Shown: piece after piece, positions 55,178 through 64,000 of the stretch
How the letters are laid out: each line of letters begins with the position of its first letter
How positions within the stretch are numbered: position 1 is the stretch's first letter
Assembly (NCBI GenBank): GCA_025200525.1
Contig: CM045758.1
Coordinates: 62,804,598 to 62,868,597 of the forward strand
DNA: 64,000 bases
Origin: Camellia lanceoleosa
Lineage: Eukaryota > Streptophyta > Magnoliopsida > Ericales > Theaceae
Direction of reading: 5' to 3'
Program-made: the position numbers and the translations under genes
Notes under the pieces: generated by a model
What the model saw: the letters and a program-made list of their open reading frames with translations, nothing else
Told to the model about the DNA's origin: nothing
The model's database searches: none

Positions 55178-56640
55178 TTTCAGATAGCAAATGTGACTTA
55201 TATCCCAAGGTTCATGAATAACAAAGCCAATGATGTAGCTCAGAAGGTTTCGAATTTCAAAAGGAGGGAAGCCACTCAATTGAATATAAGTCAAGCAACA
55301 TATCAAAAATTAATACCACCTTTAGCTAAAAGGAATGTGGTGTTGGAAGTCAATCATAATGACTTATAGGATCAAGATTGGAGGCATCCAATCATGCAGT
55401 ACTTAACTGGCCCATCTTCGAAGGCCAGCAGAAGATTAAATTACAGTCTATGCAATACATAGTGTATGGTAATGCTCTTTACAAAAGGGGAGCAGATGGG
55501 TTGTTATTGGAATGTCTAGGGCCGAATGAGGCATTGACAGCCATGGCTAAAGTCCATGAAAACATTTGTGGTGCCCATCAGCCCGAGGTGAAGATGAGGT
55601 GGTTACTTCGAAGGCATTCCTACTATTGGTCCACCATTATTAAAGATTGTATAGAGTACGCTAGAGGTTGCCAGACATGCCAAAAGCGTGACATGATAAG
55701 ACATATACCAATAACTGATCTGCATGCAGTTGTGAAGCCTTGGCCATTTAGAGGTTGGGCCATGGATATGATATAGAAAATACATCCACCCTCTTCGAAG
55801 CATCATCGTTTCATCCTAGTGGCCACAGATTACTTCACTAAGTGGATCGAAGCTAAACCATATAAAGCTGTGAATCAAACTGAGGTTATTGGATTTATTA
55901 AAGATTTGATTCACAGGTTTGGTATCCCACAGACCATAACTATAGATAATGGGACTGTATTTGATGGAAAGATGGTAAAGTCTTTCACAGCAGAATTTGG
56001 AATTAGTCTTATTAATTCCACCCCTTATTATGCACAGCAAATGGTCAGGCCGAATCATCCAACAAGTCCTTAGAAAAAGGAATATAGAGGGTTGTGGAAA
56101 ACAATCTTAGGGATTGGCATAACTTGTTGTTGGATGTATTGTGGGCTTATATGACTTCTCCAATATCAAGTACAGGAGTCACTCCTTATGCCTTAGTATA
56201 CAGGCATGATGTAGTGTTGCCCGTGGAGATTAACATTACGTCCTTGAGGGTGAAATGCCAGGACCAGATAACTTCTGAGCAGTACCATCAGAGCATATTC
56301 TTAGAATTAGAAAATGTGGATGAAGCTAGAATTTTGGTATTAAATAGTATTCTTTCCAAAAGAAAAAGGCAACCAAAAACTATAATAAGAAAGTCAGGCA
56401 CATTAGCTTTGATGAAGGTGATTTGGTATGGAAGACAATACTTCTAATAGGAATTAAAAGCCATAAGTTTGGCAAATGGTTACCTAATTGGGGAGGACCA
56501 TATCAAATTCATAGTCTTGCCTAGGGGAGCATACCATTTAAGAAATCTGAATGGATATGTGCATCCTAAGAAAATTAATGGCAGGTACTTGAAACCTTTT
56601 TATCCAACTGTGTGGGAAACACAAGGAGTGTAGAAAATGC
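55178..56640 (+). pseudogene. Ty3/gypsy integrase (Tat type)
   Basis: 55378-55776: NALYKRGADGLLLECLGPNE, VHENICGAHQPEVKMRWLLR and YARGCQTCQKRD give the H-H-C-C zinc finger; PFRGWAMDMI leads into the core, whose first Asp lies in MDMI. 55819-56073: DYFTKWIEAKPYKAVN, RFGIPQTITIDNGTVFDG (second Asp) and then the third-acid motif, which is disrupted at the frame change near 56060. 56094-56447: WHNLLLDVLWAYMTSPISST, GVTPYALVYRHDVVLPVEI. The last blocks (about 56455-56600) read a GDLVWK-like and KFLPNWGGPY-like end out of frame. Confidence 0.88.
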
Positions 56641-56793
56641 TAAACAAGAGAAGCATGAAAACACTCAAACATAAATAAGGATTTCATTTCATAAAGAGTT
56701 AAGTACATACAGCCATAGATTGGCCCAAAAATTGGTAGAATGCTTCAGTTGTTCCCTTATAATTGATTCTCTACTCCTAAGGGATGTGAACAA

Positions 56794-57908
56794 CTAAATG
56801 GATGTGGTCATGTCTTGCTTACAGTTATCTAGCCCTTGATTGGTAAGCTGCAGCTTTGTAGTAGTTCGGTCTAAGGCTAGGTTAACTGCTGCTAACTCCT
56901 CTTCTAATTGGACCTTTTTCTCCAAGAGTTGAATGCGAAATTGAGAAGTAGAGGAATGTTGTTCCTTCAATTCAGATACTTCAACATGTATATAGGAAAT
57001 AAATTCCTTGTCTTTTAATAGCTTCTCCTCTATAGCTTTAGCAACGTGGAAAATGTTGATATAAAAATCTATGGTAGCTGTTGCCTGGGAGAAGTGGCTT
57101 GAAATGGCCATGTTGGATTGCTCAATGACTTTGCAGCATTGGAGGAAATCATTCTTAAGTACGGGTCTTTGTAAGGCTTCGAATGGGATCCTTGAAAATG
57201 ATGTCAGTAATTCCAAACAAGTGCCTAAGTCTAATCGAGGCAAGGAAACTCTGCTGATGGTTGGAGAGCTCTCAAAAATTTCCATTAGGGAGTCAGCAAG
57301 GGCCAATGGCTCAGTTTCACTGCTGGTTGGTGGAGTGGTTGAAGGTGTGTCAAAAAGGCTAGCCAGCCGGGCTTCAAAAATGTCTATCTCTTCCACTGAC
57401 ATTGGAGGTACAAAGGGGTCTGGAAGAGGTGATTGCATAGGCATAGGAGAAGAGGTTGAAGTGTCCTTGGTAGTGTCTATAGTCCTGACCACTAGTAGAT
57501 CAAGGGAAGTGGGACTGGAGGTGGATGGTGGTGGTGAAAAAGAAATTGGTAAGCTACCGATATCTTCACTAGAGGCACTAGCTATCACTGATGAGGTGAC
57601 AACTAGGGCCTTCTCAAGTGATGAAGGAGCAGCCAGGATTGTAGGGAGAGTAAATTGGGCTGAGGTAAAGGTTAGATGAGGTAGATATGGAGTTAAGCCT
57701 AAGGATAAAGAAACAGGGATGCCTTGCCTTAAAAAAGGTATGGAAAGTGTAGAGCCGGGAAGTGGAAGTATTATCTGGATGGGCTCTACACTTAGGGGCA
57801 CTTTGGTGTTGATTTTCTTCCTACTATTAGAGGTTGCCTCTAGTGGTCTTTCAACTTCAGATAAGACTGAAAAAGCTACTATCGAAGGAGGATGTGGGGT
57901 AACTATTG
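56794..57908 (-). pseudogene. Antisense gene: C-terminal exon with coiled coil
   Basis: An open stretch of about 370 codons read against gag-pol. Ser/Thr/Pro-rich until about 57300, then FSRIPFEALQRPVLKNDFLQ, CCKVIEQSNMAISSHF, YINIFHVAKAIEEKLLKDKE and a heptad-like VSELKEQHSSTSQ...VQLEEELAAVN segment predicted as coiled coil by pattern. An acceptor-like TTTCTTGTCTTGTAG lies directly before 57908. By position it is the 3' exon of the gene whose plant mobile domain lies at 58739-60193. Not a shadow: gag-pol ended at about 56640. Confidence 0.6.
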
Positions 57909-58173
57909 CTACAAGACAAGAAATAAAAAGCAATGTTAAGTTTTATTGCTGAAAACTTGGGAAAAGAAATTACTACAGAAACTAAAGGAAATTACAAGCC
58001 TCAAAAGTTGTGGTGGTAATGGTTAGAGAACTATGAAAAGCATAATGCTCGACAGTTTGTTGCCTCCTTGTAGTTTCCCTTTGAAGTGTATCAGCAGCAG
58101 TAACTTTATTTCTTAATATCTACCGCTGCCTTCTTTTCTCATATCTCTGGAAAACCACCAATTCCTTGGATTG

Positions 58174-58696
58174 TTATCTCTCTACTACCTTGGTGGCTGC
58201 CAAATGAGTAGGGTCATCATTGAAATCAAAGGGGGAGACTGTTATTTTCTTCTTCCTTTTAAGTGGTGTTTTTTCAGGAACCTCCTCCTCTTCAAGACCA
58301 AGCACAAGTTTTCTTTTCTTTTGCTGTTGTTGCTTGTCTTTAAGAATGCTTAGTGCTTGAGCCCTTTGAGAAGAGTCTACTTGTGAAGCTCCTACATAAA
58401 AAAGAAATCCGTAAGCAGACGAGCAAGGCATTATAAGCATCATAGAGAGAAGAGAAAGGAAAAAAATGGAAATGCATGCCTCTCTTCGAAGCAGCCCTGG
58501 TGACTCTAGAAGGAGGAAGAGAGACAGTAGGAGTAATCTCTGTGACAGCAGGAGCAGTCTCTATAATAGCAGGAGTAGAAGCTGTGATAGCAGGAGTAAT
58601 AGAAAGAGTAACAAGCCCAGTTCCCTTAGACTTGGCCTGAGGCACACCTAGCCCTACTAACAAATCTTGAGGAGGGATGGCCAAGTGCACCTCCAT
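58174..58696 (-). pseudogene. Antisense gene: middle exons with basic stretch
   Basis: 58340-58696 is Thr/Ala/Pro-rich with MEVHLAIPPQDLLVGLG. 58174-58400 carries a lysine-rich stretch, QQQQKKRKLVLGLEEEEVPE followed by KTPLKRKKKI, which resembles a nuclear localisation signal. An acceptor-like TTTTTTATGTAG precedes GAGCTTCAC at about 58390, and a donor-like AAG|GTAGTA ends at 58189. With the acceptor at 57909 this suggests a ~280-bp intron, although the phase does not close cleanly. Confidence 0.45.
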
Positions 58697-58738
58697 ATTG
58701 GCCGTCTACCAATTATGGTATCTTTTCAGTGTATTACC

Positions 58739-60193
58739 TTAAGGAATGAAGGGTAAATATTCAAAATGAATTAAGTCTTGGATTAACTTGGAAGTTGCTT
58801 CCTCCAGTCTGGACTTTGGAACCTTCAGGTCTCTGCTTACAAGATTTGAGTTAAATTGGTTGCAGAGAAGGATAGGAATCTCTTGAGTAAATCGAAATTG
58901 CATAGCAAATTGGGCGTGGCAATAAGGCTCAGAAATACACTTGTAAGCTCTAGGATTCACAGTGCCAATGAAAAGTTCCCTCGGAATCAGAATGAAAGCC
59001 CATATATCTTTGTGTTGAGGCCTAGAGCAGGACTTGTCACCTAAAAAAGCTCTCAACTAGGCTAGTCCAAGGTTGGTTTCGAAGGGACAGAACAAGAGGT
59101 TAGAAGGGGAACTTGGAAGTTGATGGAAAAAAGAAAAGTAGAAGGCAAAATTGAAAGGGTAAAGAGAGACCCTAGCAAATTTCATGCCATAAGAGGTAGG
59201 GTCTGGTGATAGAAATCTTAGGCATTTGGAGTTCAAGTCAGTAAAATATGCAAAAAGCCAGAGTTATAGTATCCAAAATGGGCCTCATTGATTGGCATCC
59301 ATGGGTTTTTCACAAAATTGGGAGTAAGTTTTGTACATTTTTATGAAAAACAAAAGCTTTAGCGAGAGAGGTAAACTCAGGCATAATCCTCTAAGAAGAG
59401 GTACATAAGAGGAATTTACAAAGCCAATACAACAAAAAAGAAAAGAGTTCTCCATCAGTTACAAGACCTTTCCTTTTGTTCTCAGATTTAACAAAGTTAC
59501 TATAGGATGAATTCAGAGGAGGAATAGAAAAGGAAACGTTAAGGTTAGGATAGTTCGGGCCAAAGGGAGTACCAGTAGGGAAAACCCTAAAAGATGGAAA
59601 ATGTTAAGGACGGTAAGGGCCATCATACCACATCTAAACTGGAAGAAATTAAAAGCAGAATTCCAGAAACAAAAAGCAGTAGGTATTAAAAATGGATCCT
59701 TCGAAATAGTGAACCTAGATAGTTGAAAGGCATCGAAGAGGCAGAGTTCTTGGAGATCCAATGACCTGGCGGGAATAACTCAATCGTACCATTCTTCCCA
59801 TTCTGGCCTTACTGTGGGCCAGCAGCGATGGGGTTGGTTCATCCTCCAGCTTCCCCAACCCAAACCACCTTCGTAAAGGAGATAGCGGTTCTCCAAACGT
59901 GGGTATAAAGCAGGAAGCTGAGCAGGAGCCTCCTTAAAAATAGGCCCAAGCACATAATCTTGTTGCTCATGGCGACGGGGAATAAAAATGCGCCCATTAA
60001 TGGCACTTTGTTTGCGAGCTTTGTATTTCTCACACTCTTCTTCAAAGCTACGGATGGGCTCACGCGCTCTACAACTGGTACTTTCAAGGAAGAAGAAGCC
60101 ATTAGCAGAAGCTTTCGGAGGACGAAATTGAGAAAAAGAATAGAGCAGAGGAGAGAGCAATAGAAATGAAGGGTTGGTGTTGTAAGCGATCAA
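58739..60193 (-). pseudogene. Antisense plant mobile domain (aminotransferase-like) gene within the Tat element
   Basis: Reading down the minus strand: SFEEECEKYKARKQSAINGR, a linker, then LSRFTISKDPFLIPTAFCFW, NSAFNFFQFRCGMMALTVLN and IFHLLGF (59560-59730), and in the next frame VTDGELFSFLLYWLCKFLLC (59410-59470). 58739-59056 gives AFILIPRELFIGTVNPRAYK and a C-terminal part. The FW-N-x-F-x-F-CGMM-T-x-L-D/N-hLLG block and the later FLLYWLxK block are hallmarks of the plant mobile domain family (PF10536), found in MAIL/MAIN proteins and in some retrotransposons and MULEs. Two or three frameshifts and several stops break it. It lies where Tat elements may carry extra ORFs, on the opposite strand. 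Confidence 0.78.
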
Positions 60194-61325
60194 ATAAGTT
60201 AAAAGCGTGAAAGGAAAAGGGTTTTTAAACCTTTTCTGTCTGAAAGATGGCTAATCTGTCTAAATGGGTAGAAAGACCCGAGATGAATTGTTTGGTTGAT
60301 TTTGGAACCCATATAAGTTTAAGACTTTGTCTTAAAATTCGTAGGAGCCCTGAAAGTACAACGTGAAAAGTTTCTCTCAAGGGTGATTATTTGGGCGGGA
60401 AACGTATCTCAAACAATCAGATTGGCTTCGAAAACTAATATTTGGCTTCGAAGTCAAGATTTGGCTCCAAATCCAAATATCAAACAACCAACTAAGGCTT
60501 CGAGAGCAGGAAGTTGACTTCGAAGCACATTTATTCCTGAGAATACAAGAATGTTTAGGTTTGGTCTGCTTCAAAGGGATTGGGGACTTACTCTTAGATT
60601 TCTTGTGAAAGATAAAATCCTTCGAAGTGAACTTTGAAGTATTCTGTAGCTAGAATTTGATTCTTATTTGACGTTTTAGACTTCAAAGTTGCAGAACTAG
60701 TACTAAGTCAAGTAAAAGATCAAGATCCAAAAAAAGACTTGCCTAAACATGAAAATTTTCTTTTGGGATTCTCTGTCAAAGCAAACCTTTTTAGAAAGCA
60801 GCATCATTACTAAGTACTTCGAAGTACTTAAAAGTAACTTTGATACAAAGGTTGGTCAATTCAATGCTATTAAAATTATCTTGACCATGCGATTGGAATG
60901 AGAAGACCTAAGGCAAATATTGTCAATTGTACTCTATATTTTGGAGATATTCAAATCAGGTTTCAAGTATTCCATTAGAAATGTTCAAATCAGGCTTCGA
61001 AGGAAAAAATTGGTAAATTCGAAGCTCTAATTTTATTTGAATTGGGCGAATAAAACGGTCACAAGCATGCAATTGGAACATAAAACCAAATCATGCCAAA
61101 TAGAGAAAGAAAAACCTAGTTTTATTGATATCTAAGTAATTACATTAAAAAGCCTACTTGGCTACGAATTCGATTTCAAAATAGTAAGGAAGGAAAAAGT
61201 AACAAGTTCATTAAATTTGATCCAGCAGTGTTCAATGAACTTACGTTCTTTCTTTATTCTTTCTTCTGTCCTATCAAAGCTAGGTTGTTGCAGCTGCTAT
61301 GCTCTTATTTGGTAAAAAGTTGTTC
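60194..61325. other. Non-coding spacer between the two antisense ORFs of the Tat element
   Basis: AT-rich with many TTCGAA words (for example CTTCGAAG at 60427, 60499, 60622 region). No open frame of interest is seen. It probably contained the antisense promoter of the mobile-domain gene or the 3' end of the next one. Confidence 0.45.
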
Positions 61326-61454
61326 AGCTTTCATCTCGAACTCTATCTCTTTCAAGCCTTATTCCATTTCGTCCATATCTAAAATCCTTATTCTTGAAGT
61401 CATTATATTCTTCAATAAGGTTCTCTGCTTCGTACTGAGTCTGAATTCGATTTG

Positions 61455-62297
61455 CTAAGATTTTGTCCAAAGAGTTACTGGTAGCCAAAGAAATTTGGTA
61501 CCAATGAAGGAGGAGTGGGAGTTGATCCAAAAAAGCTTGAACTCTGCCTGGGCAATGGGGTTAAGGACATGACCCCGAGTCATAATATCATAGGCCCATT
61601 GGAAGTTCTTGAGAGGAGTCTCATGTCCAAAAACTTTGAAGGGCAAGTGAGAGAAGGCAACAAGCAAAAGTTGAGCTTGGTATCGCTCATATGCAGTTGG
61701 AAGAGCTGGGGGCTCATAGGAAGGAAGAAACTGATTCTCAAAAAAAGTAAGTTTCAGTTCTTCCATCCAATGAGGATTCTGAGGAAGAGGAGGTGCAGAG
61801 GGATCCATCCCGAAAGAAGAGGAGAACTGGGGGTTATTCATGCATTCAAGCCAGTTAGAAGAGCAAAATTTTGCCATCTTAGCCAAGAATAACAGATTGT
61901 ATCCCTGTGCTTCGTCAACATGAGGAGTTTCTTGCACTATCTTCGTTGACATAAAGGATGTGTGCCATGCCATAAACAAGTTGTCCTCCAGACTACGTCA
62001 GTGATCAATGGGTACATAGGAGTAAACAACTGAGCTTCAAGCAAAAGGAGAAACAAAAAGGGGATCATCGAATTCAACAAATCGATGATGAATCCACTCC
62101 CTTAATTTGGGTTCATTACGTTTTGGCCAACTTTCCCAGCCAGTAGACCTGGAGGAAGAAGAAGCAGCTGTGTCCCATGCAGAGAGTGGTGGGGTAGAAG
62201 AGGAGCTTCCACGATCCATTTTTGCAAATGCTTGGTCCAAGGGTTTGTAGTTGGCAAATTTTTGGTCTAAAGGTTGGTAATTTGAAAAAGCTTCCAT
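61455..62297 (-). pseudogene. Antisense ORF of unknown function in the Tat element
   Basis: 62037-62297 starts MEAFSNYQPLDQKFANYKPL, an N-terminus with an 11-residue repeat (NYxPLDQxFA). A Ser-rich part and ESWPKRNEPKLREWIHHRFV follow. After a stop, 61455-61979 reads AKMAKFCSSNWLECMNNPQF, PQNPHWMEELKLTFFENQFL, PTAYERYQAQLLLVAFSHLP and FQWAYDIMTRGHVLNPIAQA. I do not recognise a domain. Hydrophobic blocks are spread without a clear membrane segment. It is downstream of, and on the same strand as, the mobile-domain gene's upstream end, so the two antisense genes are arranged head to tail. Confidence 0.5.
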
Positions 62298-62610
62298 GAC
62301 TTATATAAATAGAAGCGGATAGGTGTAACCAATAAATGCATTGAGGTTCTTTCGAGGCCTGCAATCATCTTCCATAGACTCCTCATATGTTTGATCAATG
62401 TAAGAGAAAGTGTGATTGGCCATTGGGGATGTACCAGTTTTTCGTCTACTCAAAGAATGGAAGTGCAAGATACAAGGATTTAATGAAGTTCACTGCATCA
62501 TTATTCAAAAGGCGGTTATACTACCAGAATACACAGAGTTCATGCATGTCTTAGAACGTGGGTGGATTGCACTAGTTTACTAATATCACCAAGTATTGGG
62601 TATATTAATG

Positions 62611-62620
62611 CGGGGGGTAA
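62611..62620 (+). other. Polypurine tract of the Tat-type element
   Basis: GGGGGG-rich run (CGGGGGGTAA) immediately before the 3' LTR start. Confidence 0.65.
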
Positions 62621-62836
62621 TGTTTGCTGTATAATTTGTAAAAGCCAATAACAATTTAACACGTGGCATGAAGAGGGAAATTTAGGGAGTTAATACAAGT
62701 TGCCAACAAAAGTCAAACACGTGGCAATTCGTATTGGTAATAATGAATCTGCGTAGCATTGGAATAATCGAAGGATATAAGATGATGTGACCTGACGGTT
62801 ACGCACAAAGTTTAATTTCAAAATCAAAAGGGAAGC
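62621..62836 (+). repeat. 3' LTR of the Tat-type element, truncated by insertion
   Basis: Aligns with 48069-48290 and stops at GGAAGC, where a different LTR starts with TGTAGC. Confidence 0.82.
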
Positions 62837-64000
62837 TGTAGCTCGACTTTTTCGCGCTTCTTTTCGGAAGACAAAATAAGCCCTACAGTATCGGACTCCC
62901 ACAGTTCTGAATCTGATCTCACAAGTGCAATGTGAAATAGATAAACACCAAAGAGTCTTAATCCGACAAATCTTTTAGAAAATCGATTTTGAATCAAATT
63001 GCCAAAAATGGACTATTTTGCCAGATATAGAGTCGCTACCTAAATATTTTTGGGAAATTTAGGAAACCCATAACTCGTGCCAAAGGCCACGTGTCCATCA
63101 TCAGCAAGATTATCTCGGCTCAGGAACTTAGGTACGAGAGGAGAAGGTCATGAATTGAGTACCCCCGCTCGCCCGATCAATGATCGGTCTCTACTAATCA
63201 TGATATGAATCTTATTTACATTATATGCTTTTGTTCCAATTTATTAGGCTAGCATTACTATGTGATGCGGACACACACAAGTATAGACTAACTTGTAAGA
63301 GTTGGAACATTTAATTCATGTTTGTTTAGAAAATTATTTCGAAATATGTACCACTTGAAAAAGCGATCGCATATGAACATTACTCAAATTATTCCAATTC
63401 AAGCAATTAGCCTTCATCCATAGGCATTCAAGCAATTATCACTTAAGCAATTAGCCTCATGGCAAGAATGCTAAACATGGCAACATCAACGTGCGATACG
63501 CTAAAATGAGTAAAAGCTCACCTAGTACTCCAAGCCAAAAAATAATGATAGAGTTAGAATAATGCATGATCCTAACTTATGCAATATGACTAATGCAACA
63601 CATGTGATATGCAATTTACTAGACTAATATGGCATATGAATCAATTAAATAGCATGCGGTCTAAGTACGTATTCAAAGAAGTATTTAACTAACAATGCAA
63701 GTAAGAATGATGAACTGAGCCTCGGTGCATGCAAAACAAATGGATGCAAACATGGAGAATGCTAAACAAAACGTGATGCTCCTAAACTAACCATCATAAT
63801 CTAGTAAACAAAAGGGAGAAAGACGTGGGGTTGGAAGACATACACATTATTACAACATTGCACTCTCACGAAAGAGAGTCCGAATGAACTAACTAGCTAA
63901 CTAATTAAATCTAAACTAATTAATTAATTATTACAAAACAAATGAAATAAATAGCTAAACTACTTAACTAATTATTACAAACCAAATTAATTAACTATTC
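62837..64000 (-). mobile_element. Inverted LTR of the 4157-bp LTR family, runs off the window
   Basis: The plus strand starts TGTAGCTCGAC and aligns as reverse complement with the end of the solo LTR at 9981-14137. Shared blocks are AGAGTCGC-ACCTAAATATTTT (63030), TAAATTTAGGAAACC-like (63058), CTCGCCCGATCAATGATCGG against CCGATCTTTGATCGGGCGAG, and GACGTGGGGTTGGAAGACAT (63822). It is inserted into the Tat 3' LTR. Only the last ~1.16 kb of the LTR is visible, so whether it is a solo LTR or a full element cannot be told. Confidence 0.8.

Larger units (their letters stand above)
48069..62836 (+). mobile_element. Tat-type Ty3/gypsy retrotransposon with antisense ORFs, decayed
   Basis: About 14.8 kb in the window. 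Layout: 5' LTR (48069 to about 48821), primer site, gag, protease, reverse transcriptase, two RNase H domains, integrase (to about 56630), then a ~6-kb 3' region with antisense open frames, polypurine tract (62611-62620) and the first 216 bp of the 3' LTR. Another LTR inserted at 62837 cuts it off. Integrase after RNase H marks Ty3/gypsy, and a second RNase H plus a long 3' region marks the Tat group. Many stops show an old, inactive copy. Confidence 0.9.

Noticed and set aside
57071..57679. Plus-strand ORF of 202 codons
   Set aside because: Mirror frame of the antisense coiled-coil exon. Its Gly/Ser/Glu-rich content follows from the complement and it matches nothing.
1..64000. tRNA, rRNA or snoRNA genes
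   Set aside because: None recognised by eye. The only polymerase III-like boxes belong to the SINE at 16025 and perhaps to the decayed blocks near 3720-4090.

Overview
The window reads as repeat-rich nuclear DNA of a flowering plant, most likely a eudicot. It is AT-rich, carries CACTA, hAT and PIF/Harbinger-type DNA transposons, LINE and SINE insertions, three Ty1/copia elements and one Ty3/gypsy element of the Tat type. The only host gene is a sugar transporter of the plant STP (hexose/H+ symporter, MFS) family with GT-AG introns. I see no rRNA, tRNA, CRISPR array or prokaryotic feature. The species cannot be named from the sequence.

Layout. 1-9170: a LINE remnant, foldback and Tourist-like MITEs, a complete non-autonomous CACTA element (2449-3582), a probable copia solo LTR with a repeated CTCGAGCGA motif (5541-6570), and a stray, frameshifted copy of STP exon 1 (7551-7679). 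9168-15115: one copy of a dispersed repeat split by a 4157-bp solo LTR (9981-14137). The second copy at 43187-45390 is the empty site for that LTR. 16025-16366: a tRNA-derived SINE with a 15-bp target duplication.

16743-35673 (minus strand) is one sugar-transporter gene taken apart by insertions. Reading on the minus strand: exon 1 (35556-35673), exon 2 split by a truncated LINE (34572-34619 and 32768-33052), a long intron 2 loaded with an old copia element (25990-31693), a hAT element and LINE pieces, and exon 3 split by a young copia element (17688-22993) into 22994-23130 and 16743-17687. It also carries a 2-nt frameshift in exon 2, a 20-bp frameshifting duplication and a premature stop near the C terminus, so it is a pseudogene.

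36496-41631 is an old copia element. 41632-48068 is AT-rich DNA built of tandem repeats and nested MITEs. 48069-62836 is a decayed Tat-type Ty3/gypsy element: LTR, gag, protease, reverse transcriptase, two RNase H domains and integrase on the plus strand, followed by about 6 kb with antisense open frames. One antisense frame matches the plant mobile domain (aminotransferase-like) family and another is of unknown function. The 3' LTR is cut at 62837 by an inverted LTR of the same family as the 4157-bp solo LTR, which runs out of the window.

The mobile elements do not cooperate with the host gene. What the window offers is a clear nesting chronology, reciprocal empty sites, and an antisense host-type gene carried by a retrotransposon.
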